Shown: in pieces, positions 1 to 7,975 of the stretch
Layout: each line of letters starts with the position of its first letter
Numbering within the stretch: the stretch's first letter is position 1
Origin: Marinomonas alcarazii
Lineage (GTDB): Bacteria > Pseudomonadota > Gammaproteobacteria > Pseudomonadales > Marinomonadaceae
DNA length: 64,000 nt
Direction of reading: 5' to 3'
Assembly (NCBI RefSeq): GCF_003208215.1
Contig: NZ_QKLW01000001.1
Coordinates: forward strand, 434,001 to 498,000
The notes under the pieces: model-generated
Database searches by the model: none
Seen by the model: only the letters and a program-made list of their open reading frames with translations
Told to the model about the DNA's origin: nothing
Position numbers and translations under genes: made by a program

Positions 1-1
1 A

Positions 2-1162
2 CCTGCCTGGTGGGCTGTGATAGCGATGACGTTAGGTGTTTTTGGGTTGGTCACGGCAGAGTTTTTGCCTGCTAGCCTTCTTACTCCGATGGCGTCAGAC
101 CTTTCCATTACCGAAGGTATGGCTGGTCAAGCGGTTTCGGCTACTGCTATTTTGGCGGTGGTCGCCAGCCTTTTAACGGCTACTGTGACCCGCAGAATAG
201 ATCGTCGATACGTATTGCTGGGCTTCTCTGTGCTATTAATTATCTCAAGCGCTTTGGTTGCGCTTGCTCCAAATTTCTTCTTGCTGTTGGCCGGTAGGGT
301 GTTACTTGGTATTGCACTGGGTGGTTTCTGGACCATGGCGGCCGCTGTCGTTATGCGCTTGGTTCCCGATAAAGACATTCCTCGTGCGTTGGCTATTATG
401 TTTAGTGGGGTGTCGGCCGCGACGATTTTTGCGGCGCCGCTTGGCAGCTACCTCGGTGGTACTATTGGCTGGCGTAATGTCTTTTGGCTTGTTGCTTTAC
501 TAGGGGTTATGGTTCTTTTCGTCCAGCTTGCGACCTTACCGAAAATGCCTCCTCGTGGGCGAGCGACATTGGGTACATTGTTAGCAGTGATGAATCGACC
601 TCGAATGAAGTTTGGCCTAATAATGCTGGTGCTTATTTTTACGGGGCACTTCGCTTTATTTACTTATGTCCGACCCTTTCTTGAAAACGTAACAGGCGTG
701 GCTACGGCTGGTATTTCTGGCATCTTATTAGGTTTTGGCGTGGCGAACTTCATTGGGACTCACTTAGCCGGTGTGTTAATTGCGCGATCTCTGCGTCTTA
801 CTTTAACGCTTGCACCATTGATCATTGGCTTAGCTGGAATCGGGATGGTCAGCATTCAGGGCGCTATTGCTCCAACTGCTGTATTGGTAGCGATTTGGGG
901 CATGGCGTTTGGTGGCGTGCCTGTCGGTTGGTCTACCTGGATTACACGTAGTGTACCGGACGAAGCTGAAAGTGGTGGTGGGCTTTTGGTTGCGGCTATT
1001 CAAGTAGGGATTGCAACCGGTGCTGCAGCGGGCGGATTGGTGTTTGATGCAAGTGGTGCTTTGGGGGTCTTTAGTATCGCTGCATTGATACTGTTGGCGG
1101 CTTCCTTGTTTGTCTCAATCGGCTTGAGGGTTAAGCCCTCTGCAGCCGCAAAAGCCATTTAA
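2..1162 (+). CDS. nepI: MFS efflux transporter, NepI-like, 5' end cut by window edge
   Basis: A major facilitator superfamily permease of the DHA1 type that resembles E. coli NepI, an exporter of purine ribonucleosides. The frame is open to base 2 (PAWWAVIAMT...), matching the start of the first NepI helix, so roughly 15-20 N-terminal residues lie outside the window and the GTG at 17 is not the real start. Seen motifs: EFLPASLLTPMA in helix 1, the DRRYV loop, GRVLLGIALGGFW in helix 4 and PVGWSTWITRS near the C-terminus, all NepI-like. About 11-12 membrane segments are visible. A strong terminator follows. Substrate is inferred from family; a purine-degradation locus lies 28 kb away. Confidence 0.85.
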   Translation, partial: PAWWAVIAMTLGVFGLVTAEFLPASLLTPMASDLSITEGMAGQAVSATAILAVVASLLTATVTRRIDRRYVLLGFSVLLIISSALVALAPNFFLLLAGRVLLGIALGGFWTMAAAVVMRLVPDKDIPRALAIMFSGVSAATIFAAPLGSYLGGTIGWRNVFWLVALLGVMVLFVQLATLPKMPPRGRATLGTLLAVMNRPRMKFGLIMLVLIFTGHFALFTYVRPFLENVTGVATAGISGILLGFGVANFIGTHLAGVLIARSLRLTLTLAPLIIGLAGIGMVSIQGAIAPTAVLVAIWGMAFGGVPVGWSTWITRSVPDEAESGGGLLVAAIQVGIATGAAAGGLVFDASGALGVFSIAALILLAASLFVSIGLRVKPSAAAKAI

Positions 1163-1274
1163 TTCAAACATCTTCTATCTATTGGGCTATCGTTATAAGT
1201 CGACTTGAAAGTGTGTGTATTGCTAATAAATACGGAATAGACGGGGACGGGGTAAAATAAAAGTAAATTGTCAC

Positions 1275-1316
1275 AAGGAACCGAGTAGCAAGTGCTCCTC
1301 GGTTCCTTTATCTTTT
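1275..1316 (+). terminator. Rho-independent terminator after nepI-like gene
   Basis: Perfect 11-bp stem AAGGAACCGAG (1275-1285) and CTCGGTTCCTT (1298-1308) with a 12-nt loop, followed by a T-rich run. It lies between the convergent nepI-like and M48 genes and may stop both transcripts. Confidence 0.85.
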
Positions 1317-1362
1317 TGGATGTTAGTACTTTATCTATTAACCAAGATGTTTAGGGCAGACG

Positions 1363-2169
1363 CTAGTAACACTTAGCCGTTTTATTCTGGGCGACTAAGT
1401 CTTCATAAATTGGTAGGTTTTTACTTAAATTTGCCTGCAAATCTTTAATGCGAGTGGAGTTGGAAGGGTGAGTAGATAGCAGCTCCGGTGCTTTGCTTTC
1501 ACCTCCTGCACTCATATTACGCCATAATTGAACGCTTTCTCGTGGATCAAAGCCCGCTTTTGCCATATAGCTTAGGCCAAGTAAATCTGCCTCAGACTCA
1601 TGAGAGCGGCTAAAGGGTAAAATAATGCCTACTTGCGCTCCTATGCCTAGCGCTTGGAAGATGGCTATTTTTTCTGGCGACTCTTCACCACTCAATTGAT
1701 ACCCCAACGCCAAAGCTTGGCTTGTTGCCAACTGAGTCGACACGCGTTCGTTACCGTGGCGGGCAATAACATGGGCTAATTCATGACCGACCACAGCGGC
1801 TAATTGTGATTGGTTTTCTGCAACAGTCAAAAGTCCCGTATAAATACCAACTTTGTATCCAGGTAAGGCAAATGCATTCACTTGTTCATCGTTAAACAGC
1901 ACCACTTCCCAGTCTTGGTTGCGATACTTTTCTGGCAACACCGCAATTAATGAATCTGCCACACATTGAACTTGCTCGCGCAATTTAGCATCAGATGAAG
2001 CCGGTATTTCTTTCTTCATTTCCGTGAAAGATTGAACGCCCATCTCATTCATCTGGCTATCAGGCAGCACGGCAAACTGTTTGCGCCCTGTTGGTGATGA
2101 ACTACAACCGACCATCACAGCCAAAGCCGCCGCCATCGCTATCTTTAAAGAAACCTTCTTAAACACCAT
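1363..2169 (-). CDS. loiP: M48 family metallopeptidase lipoprotein (LoiP/YggG-like)
   Basis: A zinc metallopeptidase anchored to a membrane as a lipoprotein. The first 22 residues form a lipoprotein signal ending in a lipobox (VMVGC), with the lipidated cysteine at residue 22. The HExxH zinc motif is HELAH at about residue 130, and the third ligand is the Glu of ESEAD at about 190; both are intact. At 268 aa it matches LoiP (YggG, about 250 aa), an outer-membrane-associated protease that responds to low osmolarity and envelope stress, and lacks the TPR domain of BepA. It is a single gene facing the nepI-like gene. The exact paralogue (LoiP versus another single-domain M48) is not certain. Confidence 0.85.
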   Translation of the reverse strand: MVFKKVSLKIAMAAALAVMVGCSSSPTGRKQFAVLPDSQMNEMGVQSFTEMKKEIPASSDAKLREQVQCVADSLIAVLPEKYRNQDWEVVLFNDEQVNAFALPGYKVGIYTGLLTVAENQSQLAAVVGHELAHVIARHGNERVSTQLATSQALALGYQLSGEESPEKIAIFQALGIGAQVGIILPFSRSHESEADLLGLSYMAKAGFDPRESVQLWRNMSAGGESKAPELLSTHPSNSTRIKDLQANLSKNLPIYEDLVAQNKTAKCY

Positions 2170-2280
2170 TATAAAACCGCCTTCTTTGTAATGGACTGTT
2201 TGATATGCCTGCCATTATAGAGAAGGGGTTTTATTATAAGCAACTGGGGCTAGTGTGGTTTGTTCGTCTTATCCTTTATT

Positions 2281-2328
2281 TTGACTTACTACACTCTCTG
2301 TACCAAAATATACCAACTATTGGTACAG
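2281..2328 (+). promoter_or_regulatory. Promoter and palindromic operator of the parDE pair
   Basis: TTGACT (2281-2286) followed by AAAATA (2305-2310) is a plausible promoter. It is overlapped by the inverted repeat CTGTACCAA (2298-2306) and TTGGTACAG (2320-2328), with a further TACCAA half site at 2311. This fits autoregulation by the ribbon-helix-helix antitoxin just downstream; binding itself is inference. Confidence 0.6.
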
Positions 2329-2340
2329 AAGGAGGAAGGA

Positions 2341-2583
2341 ATGCCTAAAAATACAAGCATTAGTTTAGGTAGTCATTTTGATCAGTTTATTGCACAGCAA
2401 ATAGCAGATGGGCGATACGCCTCCGCTAGTGAAGTCATCCGTGCTGGATTGCGTAAACTTGAAGATGATGATCAAAAACTTAAAGCACTGCAAAGCTTAA
2501 TACAAGAAGGTGTTGCTAGTGGCACTGCCGAATACAGCTATGAAGGCTTGATGAAAGAGCTTGATGACGAATTGGGTAAATGA
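2341..2583 (+). CDS. parD: Type II antitoxin, ParD-like ribbon-helix-helix
   Basis: Antitoxin of a ParDE module: it neutralises the downstream toxin and represses the operon. The 80-aa protein opens with a short beta strand (NTSISLGSHFDQFI), followed by the RYASASEVIRAGLRKLE helix pair typical of ParD, and a C-terminal toxin-binding tail rich in Glu and Lys. A longer frame opens at 2260, but the ATG at 2341 has the strong ribosome binding site AGGAGGAAGG directly upstream and gives normal ParD length, so it was chosen. Its end overlaps the toxin start by 4 nt (ATGA). Confidence 0.9.
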   Translation: MPKNTSISLGSHFDQFIAQQIADGRYASASEVIRAGLRKLEDDDQKLKALQSLIQEGVASGTAEYSYEGLMKELDDELGK

Positions 2584-2870
2584 ATTTGTTTACTTTGTCG
2601 AACGCGGCACGTGCCGACATTAAGCAAATAGCTACCTATACACAGAAAGTATGGGGTTCAGACAAGCGTAGAACTTACATCAAAGAATTAGATGCAACGA
2701 TGCTTTTTTTAGCAGATAACCCTATATCAGGTACGCAATGTGACTATATAGCTTCAGGCTTACGGAAACACCAACATCAAAGCCATACTATATTTTATGA
2801 AATTCAAAGGGACTCAATCTTTATTGTTCGGGTACTTCATAAAAGCATGGATGTCGAGTCGAAGTTTTGA
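2580..2870 (+). CDS. parE: Type II toxin, ParE/RelE superfamily
   Basis: Toxin partner of the ParD-like antitoxin. At 96 aa it has normal ParE length. Family features seen: LSNAARADIKQIATYT (helical hairpin), FLADNPISGTQC, and the C-terminal beta strands HTIFYEIQRDSIFIVRVLHKSMD. Characterised ParE proteins poison DNA gyrase; whether this one does, or acts as an mRNA interferase, cannot be read from sequence. It starts by a 4-nt overlap with the antitoxin stop, which implies translational coupling. No frameshift is seen, so the pair looks functional. Confidence 0.9.
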   Translation: MNLFTLSNAARADIKQIATYTQKVWGSDKRRTYIKELDATMLFLADNPISGTQCDYIASGLRKHQHQSHTIFYEIQRDSIFIVRVLHKSMDVESKF

Positions 2871-3065
2871 GGTTGCTGGCCGAATAACAGTAGGTATAGT
2901 GATTATATAAAGGTCGGGAATACTAAGCATTCGAATGGAACCAAAGGATGAAATCCACAAATCCTTGGCACTTCTATCAAAAATCATTGTCTATTCACCA
3001 CCATGTGTATTTTTCCTTTATGATAGTCGCCATTAGAATTTGAATTAAACTTGGAAACAGAGAAT

Positions 3066-3761
3066 ATGAGTAACACGCCCGAACACAAGCCACGTCCAAT
3101 GGTGGATCTTATTGTTAGTGTCATTTTGCCATCTTTTATTTTGATGAAGTTAAGTGGTGAAGATAAGCTAGGTACGACTGGCGGTTTAATCGCAGCGTTG
3201 GCGTTTCCCTTAGGCTGGGGGATTTATGAGTTAGTTAAGTACAGGAAGTTCAACTTCATTGCCTTGTTGGGTTTGTTCAGTGTGTTGCTGACAGGCAGTA
3301 TTGGCTTGTTCGAGTTAGATAATAAATGGCTGGCGATTAAAGAAGCAGCGATTCCTGCGGTTATTGGGGTGGCTGTTTTGATCTCGACATTTACACCGTA
3401 TCCTTTGGTGCGAGCGATGTTCTTTAACGCTGCGATCATGGACGTTGAAACCATTAAGCAAAAGCTTGAAGAGAACAACAGCACAGAAATGTTTGAAAAG
3501 CGATTAATGAAAGCCACGTATTTCATTGCAGGCTCTTTTGCCTTTTCTGCGACAATGAATTATGTCTTGGCAAAATGGATCGTTACCAGTCCAGCAGGAA
3601 CGGAAGCCTTTAACGAAGAACTGGGGCAGATGACTTTATACAGCTACCCAATGATCGCTATTCCATCCATGATCATGCTAATGGCGATATTTTATTACCT
3701 ATGGCGCAGCATCCAAAAAGCCACAGGATTGAAGCTAGAAGACTTAATCGTTAAAAAATAA
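3066..3761 (+). CDS. VC0807-family inner membrane protein
   Basis: A 231-aa integral membrane protein with six or so hydrophobic segments. It resembles the VC0807 family, often loosely labelled as an MFS-like protein, whose function is unknown. Recognisable stretches are VILPSFILMKLSGEDKLG, LAFPLGWGIYELVKYRKFNF and FTPYPLVRAMFFN. The ATG at 3066 was preferred to the TTG at 3051 because it fits family N-termini and has GGAAACAG upstream. It stands alone, with no shared operon with the neighbouring ParDE or betaine genes. Confidence 0.7.
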   Translation: MSNTPEHKPRPMVDLIVSVILPSFILMKLSGEDKLGTTGGLIAALAFPLGWGIYELVKYRKFNFIALLGLFSVLLTGSIGLFELDNKWLAIKEAAIPAVIGVAVLISTFTPYPLVRAMFFNAAIMDVETIKQKLEENNSTEMFEKRLMKATYFIAGSFAFSATMNYVLAKWIVTSPAGTEAFNEELGQMTLYSYPMIAIPSMIMLMAIFYYLWRSIQKATGLKLEDLIVKK

Positions 3762-3939
3762 TCCCTTCACAGACATCTTCCGAACATATTTAGTGGCTCA
3801 CACACCTTTTTATTCAAAATGCTATGGATCTGAAAAGCGTTTAATAAAGAGGTGTTTGCCCTCTAAATCCTCTCTTAAGTCCCTTATCCAGTACTTAATG
3901 ACCCTTTCTTTAAAATGGGTTTGAAAGCGACGCAATAAC

Positions 3940-3967
3940 CTAGTCGGTTTTAGTGTTGCTCTAGTCG
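3940..3967 (+). promoter_or_regulatory. Direct repeat CTAGTCG, candidate AraC-family (GbdR) site
   Basis: CTAGTCG occurs at 3940-3946 and again at 3961-3967, a 21-bp (two helical turns) direct repeat about 75 bp upstream of the dimethylglycine operon. AraC-family activators commonly bind direct half sites with this spacing. The regulator gbdR is in the window at 55.6 kb. Assignment to GbdR is inference. Confidence 0.4.
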
Positions 3968-4040
3968 TTTCCAGCTAGTTCTCCTACTAGCCGAAAAATT
4001 ACACTGAGTTCATTGCTTAATAGCCCTAAAGGACAGAACA

Positions 4041-5018
4041 ATGAACGCAGCAGAGTTACATGATAAGTCTATTATTATTGACGGTTTGATTTGTGCGAAG
4101 TGGAACCGTGAGCTATTTGAAGACATGGCGAAAGGTAAGCTGACCGCAGCGAATTGTACTGTGTCGTTCTGGGAAAACTTTGAAGGTACGGTGCGCAATG
4201 TTGTCGAGATGAATCAATTGATCGAAGCCAACAGTGATTTGCTAACCAAAGTCTACACGACAAAAGACATTCACCGAGCGAAAGCTGAAGGCAAAACAGG
4301 CGTAATGATGGGCTTTCAAAACGCTCATGCATTTGAAGACCAAATTGGTTACGTGCAGATCTTTAAAGACCTTGGCGTTGGTATTGTGCAGATGTGCTAC
4401 AACACACAAAACTTGGTTGGTACGGGTTGTTACGAACGTGACGGCGGTTTGTCTGGTTACGGCCGTGAAATTGTCGCGGAAATGAACCGTGTTGGTATGT
4501 TGTGTGATCTATCTCATGTTGGTCCAAATACTGCGAAAGAAGTCATCATCGAATCCAAACAACCCGTTGCCTATTCACACTGCCTTCCAGCAGGTTTGAA
4601 AGAGCATCCACGTAACCGTACAGACGAAGAATTGAAGTTCATTGCTGATAATGGCGGTTTTGTTGGTGTCACCATGTTTGCTCCTTTCTTAAAAGCCGGC
4701 ATCAATGCAACAGTCGATGATTATGTAGAAGCCATTCAATACATCTACAACATCGTTGGTGAAGATGCGATCGGTATTGGCACTGACTTTACTCAAGGTC
4801 ACGGCTACGATTTCTTCGAATACCTAACTCACGATAAAGGCTATGCCCGTCGCTTGACTCGCTTTGGTGAGATCATCAATCCACTGGGTATGCGTACTGT
4901 AGGTGATTTCCCGAATTTGACCGAGGCGCTGTTGAAGCATGGCTTCAGCGAGCGTCAGGTACAGAAGATTATGGGTGAAAACTGGGTAAATCTATTAAAA
5001 GAAGTTTGGGGCGAATAA
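4041..5018 (+). CDS. M19-family (renal dipeptidase-like) protein of the betaine catabolism operon
   Basis: First gene of the dimethylglycine operon, 325 aa, resembling the dipeptidase-like protein PA5396 that sits in the same place in Pseudomonas aeruginosa. The fold family is membrane dipeptidase M19: DLSHVG (about residue 156) and YSHCLP (about 178) carry the two histidine metal ligands, and GIGTDFTQG is the usual Asp region. The N-terminal HxD metal pair of true dipeptidases is replaced by IDGLICAKW, so one metal site is probably altered. Start ATG 4041 has AAGGACAG upstream. A role in betaine metabolism is supported by gene order only; substrate unknown. Confidence 0.8.
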   Translation: MNAAELHDKSIIIDGLICAKWNRELFEDMAKGKLTAANCTVSFWENFEGTVRNVVEMNQLIEANSDLLTKVYTTKDIHRAKAEGKTGVMMGFQNAHAFEDQIGYVQIFKDLGVGIVQMCYNTQNLVGTGCYERDGGLSGYGREIVAEMNRVGMLCDLSHVGPNTAKEVIIESKQPVAYSHCLPAGLKEHPRNRTDEELKFIADNGGFVGVTMFAPFLKAGINATVDDYVEAIQYIYNIVGEDAIGIGTDFTQGHGYDFFEYLTHDKGYARRLTRFGEIINPLGMRTVGDFPNLTEALLKHGFSERQVQKIMGENWVNLLKEVWGE

Positions 5019-5082
5019 AGCTACAGCGCTCGTAACGCTTTGCAGGGTTTGGTTATAACACAAAGAATTTAAGGAATTAGAT

Positions 5083-5628
5083 ATGACTGTTCATGCACCA
5101 GAGATGCCTATAGAAGTTGATAGCGAAACCGGAGTTTGGAGTACAGATGCACTTCCAATGTTGTATGTACCTCGCCACTTTTTTGTGAACAACCACATGG
5201 GAATCGAAGATGAGATCGGCGAAGAACGTTACGCTGAGATTCTTTATAAGGCGGGTTATAAGTCAGCTTATTACTGGTGTGAGCAGGAATCAGCTTGCCA
5301 CGGTATTTATGGCGAAGAGATCTGGCACCACTACTTGAGACGTTTGTCGCAACGTGGTTGGGGCTTCTTTATTACAGAAGAATTGGATATTGAAAAAGGC
5401 ACTGCGAAAGTGCGTTTAGAGAATTCCGCTTTTGTTTATCACTACGAAAAAATTCACGGTAAAAAAGTGAATCGTAAAGTGGATTACATGTTCACAGGTT
5501 GGTTTGCTGGGGCGCTAGATCAAATAGCAGAAAGCAATGGATTGGCGGTTCGCACCAAGGCGATTCAGACTCAAAGCGCAGCAGAAGAAGGCTGTGATGT
5601 TGGGTATTTCCAAGTGTCGCCACTTTAG
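5083..5628 (+). CDS. DUF5943-like protein, conserved in betaine/dimethylglycine operon
   Basis: A soluble 181-aa protein of unknown function, resembling PA5397, the second gene in the corresponding Pseudomonas operon. No catalytic motif is recognised. Notable features are a run of aromatic residues around residue 65 (AYYWCEQES), three cysteines that could matter for metal or redox chemistry, and the segment FTGWFAGALDQIAE near the end, which recalls the small-molecule-binding V4R/4-vinyl-reductase fold; that likeness is a guess. It sits 64 nt after the M19 gene and 98 nt before dgcA on the same strand, so co-expression is very likely. Confidence 0.75.
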   Translation: MTVHAPEMPIEVDSETGVWSTDALPMLYVPRHFFVNNHMGIEDEIGEERYAEILYKAGYKSAYYWCEQESACHGIYGEEIWHHYLRRLSQRGWGFFITEELDIEKGTAKVRLENSAFVYHYEKIHGKKVNRKVDYMFTGWFAGALDQIAESNGLAVRTKAIQTQSAAEEGCDVGYFQVSPL

Positions 5629-5726
5629 AATCTTTTTAACCTAAACCACGAAGATGCGATTGCCACGGGCAGGTGGTGATCGTAATCAGTAAAAGTTACA
5701 CGTCGTTTTCAAGAAGGCAGGATGTT

Positions 5727-7793
5727 ATGTCCCAGTATGATGCGTTGTTCGAACCACTAAATATTAATAAATTAACCATCCGCAATCGTATTGTCAGTAC
5801 GGCTCATGCTGAGGTATATGCTACTGATGGCGGCATGACAACAGACCGTTACGTGAAATATTACGAAGAAAAAGCCAAAGGTGGCTGTGGTCTGTGTATA
5901 TGTGGTGGTTCTAGTGTGGTGTCTATTGACAGCCCGCAAAGCTGGTGGAGTTCGGTCAATCTTTCGACAGATCGCATCATTCCTCATTTCCAAAATCTTG
6001 CTGATGCGGTTCATAAGCATGGTGGCAAGATTATGATCCAGATTTCTCACATGGGTCGTCGTTCTCGCTGGGATGGTGAAAACTGGCCTAACCTAATGTC
6101 TCCTTCTGGTATTCGTGAACCAGTTCACCGTGCAACTTGTAAAACCATTGAAGTTGAAGAAATGTGGCGTGTTATCGGTGATTTTGCTCAAGCAGCTCGC
6201 CGTGCCAAAGAAGGTGGATTGGATGGTGTAGAACTGTCTGCTGTTCACCAACACATGATTGACCAATTTTGGTCGCCACGTGTAAACAAGCGTACCGATG
6301 AATGGGGCGGAACGTTTGAAGGCCGTATGAAGTTTGGCATGGAAGTGCTTAAAGCTGTTCGTGCTGAAGTGGGTCCTGACTTTGTCGTTGGTATGCGTAT
6401 CACGGGTGATGAGTTCCATCCTGATGGCTTGGGCCATGAAGAAATGAAGAAAATTGCCCAATACTACGATGCGACAGGCATGGTGGATTACTTTGGTGTG
6501 GTTGGTTCTGGTTGTGATACTCACAATACTTTGGCCAACGTTATTCCAAATATGAGCTATCCGCCTGAGCCGTTTTTATATTTGGCTGCTGGCATCAAAG
6601 AAGTCGTTAATGTTCCAGTAATCCATGCGCAAAATATCAAAGATCCGAACCAAGCGAAGCGTATTCTTGAAGCAGGTTATGTCGATTTTGTTGGTATGAC
6701 TCGTGCTCATATTGCTGATCCGCACTTTATTGCCAAAATCAAGATGGATCAGGTTGATCAGATTCGTCAGTGTGTGGGTGCAAACTACTGTATCGACCGT
6801 CAGTACCAAGGTTTGGACGTGTTGTGTATCCAGAATGCGGCAACATCTCGTGAGTACATGGGCTTGCCACATGTTATCGAAAAAACAACGGGTGTCATTC
6901 GTAATGTGCTCGTTGTCGGTGGCGGCCCTGGCGGTCTTGAAGCGGCACGTGTTGCAGCGGAACGTGGTCATAAAGTGACTTTGCTTGAGAAAGCAAGTGA
7001 GCTAGGTGGTCAGTTAGTCTATGCGGCCAAAGCGCCTCAGCGTGATCAAATTGCGGGTATTACTCGTTGGTTAGTGATGGAAGTGGAGCGCCTAGGCGTT
7101 GACGTACGTTTAAATACGTCAGCGGATGAAGCCATGGTTAAAGAGTTGAACCCAGATGTATGTATCTTGGCGACTGGTGGTCGTCCATTTATCGAACAGA
7201 ATGAAGAGTGGGGCGCTGCTGAAGGTTTGGTTGTTTCTTCTTGGGATATTCTGAGTGGTGCGGTTGAACCAGGCAAAAATGTCTTGGTATACGACACTAT
7301 TTGTGAATTCTCAGGTATGTCTGCAGCCGATTATTTGGCGTCTAAAGGCTCTTTGGTTGAATTGGTGACTGACGATATTAAACCTGGTGTTGGTGTTGGC
7401 GGTACGACGTTCCCAACTTACTACCGTTCTTTGTACGAGCGTGAAGTTATCATGACGTCCGATATGCTGTTAGACAAAGTATATCGTGAAGGCAACAGCT
7501 TAGTGGCTGTGCTTGAAAATGAGTACACTGCACAGAAAGAAGAACGTGTGGTTGATCAAGTCGTGATTGAGAACGGTACGCGTCCAAACGAAGAGTTGTA
7601 CTACGCACTAAAATCAAGTTCTCGTAATAAAGGCCAAATTGATAACGAAGCTTTGTTTGATATTAAGCCTCAGCCAGTGCTTGAAGGTGGATCAGATGAG
7701 GGCATGATCTTGTGGCGTCTCGGAGACTGTGTCTCTCAGCGTAACGTTCATGCTGCTATGTATGATGCTCTTCGCCTTTGCAAAGACTTGTAG
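5727..7793 (+). CDS. dgcA: Dimethylglycine demethylase, catalytic subunit DgcA
   Basis: Oxidative demethylation of N,N-dimethylglycine to sarcosine, releasing formaldehyde. The 688-aa protein is close to P. aeruginosa DgcA (PA5398) over its full length. Residues 1-370 are an old-yellow-enzyme (NADH:flavin oxidoreductase) barrel containing STAHAEVYATDGG and SAVHQHMIDQFWSPRVNKR. A cysteine cluster for 4Fe-4S follows (CVGANYC, then LCIQNAATSREY), and from about 395 a Rossmann domain begins with VLVVGGGPGGLEAAR. The frame opens at 5673, but ATG 5727 gives the family N-terminus. Electrons probably pass to DgcB and the linked ETF. Confidence 0.95.
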   Translation: MSQYDALFEPLNINKLTIRNRIVSTAHAEVYATDGGMTTDRYVKYYEEKAKGGCGLCICGGSSVVSIDSPQSWWSSVNLSTDRIIPHFQNLADAVHKHGGKIMIQISHMGRRSRWDGENWPNLMSPSGIREPVHRATCKTIEVEEMWRVIGDFAQAARRAKEGGLDGVELSAVHQHMIDQFWSPRVNKRTDEWGGTFEGRMKFGMEVLKAVRAEVGPDFVVGMRITGDEFHPDGLGHEEMKKIAQYYDATGMVDYFGVVGSGCDTHNTLANVIPNMSYPPEPFLYLAAGIKEVVNVPVIHAQNIKDPNQAKRILEAGYVDFVGMTRAHIADPHFIAKIKMDQVDQIRQCVGANYCIDRQYQGLDVLCIQNAATSREYMGLPHVIEKTTGVIRNVLVVGGGPGGLEAARVAAERGHKVTLLEKASELGGQLVYAAKAPQRDQIAGITRWLVMEVERLGVDVRLNTSADEAMVKELNPDVCILATGGRPFIEQNEEWGAAEGLVVSSWDILSGAVEPGKNVLVYDTICEFSGMSAADYLASKGSLVELVTDDIKPGVGVGGTTFPTYYRSLYEREVIMTSDMLLDKVYREGNSLVAVLENEYTAQKEERVVDQVVIENGTRPNEELYYALKSSSRNKGQIDNEALFDIKPQPVLEGGSDEGMILWRLGDCVSQRNVHAAMYDALRLCKDL

Positions 7794-7826
7794 GGGAGCG
7801 ATTACTGCGCTCGTAAATACCTGGTT

Positions 7827-7884
7827 AAAAATGAACTCGAAATGCTCTTTTATTGTTACTAGCTGAGCTTTCTTGTTCATTTTT
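7827..7884 (+). other. Intercistronic hairpin between dgcA and dgcB
   Basis: Arms AAAAATGAAC (7827-7836) and GTTCATTTTT (7875-7884) are perfect complements, and inside them AAATGCTC can pair with GAGCTTT. The whole 182-nt dgcA-dgcB gap is otherwise empty. It could be a processing or stability element or a leaky terminator setting the DgcA to DgcB ratio. Confidence 0.5.
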
Positions 7885-7975
7885 GCCTTGTCTTTACTGG
7901 GTTCGTTAAATCGCTAATGCATATATGAGTAAATACTGTATGTGCCTTCTGTATTTATAATGATGAGGACTCATC

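Noticed and set aside
6093..6971. Long antisense frames inside dgcA (143 and 131 aa)
   Set aside because: They mirror a strongly conserved coding gene, have no ribosome site and give histidine/threonine-rich, non-protein-like sequence.
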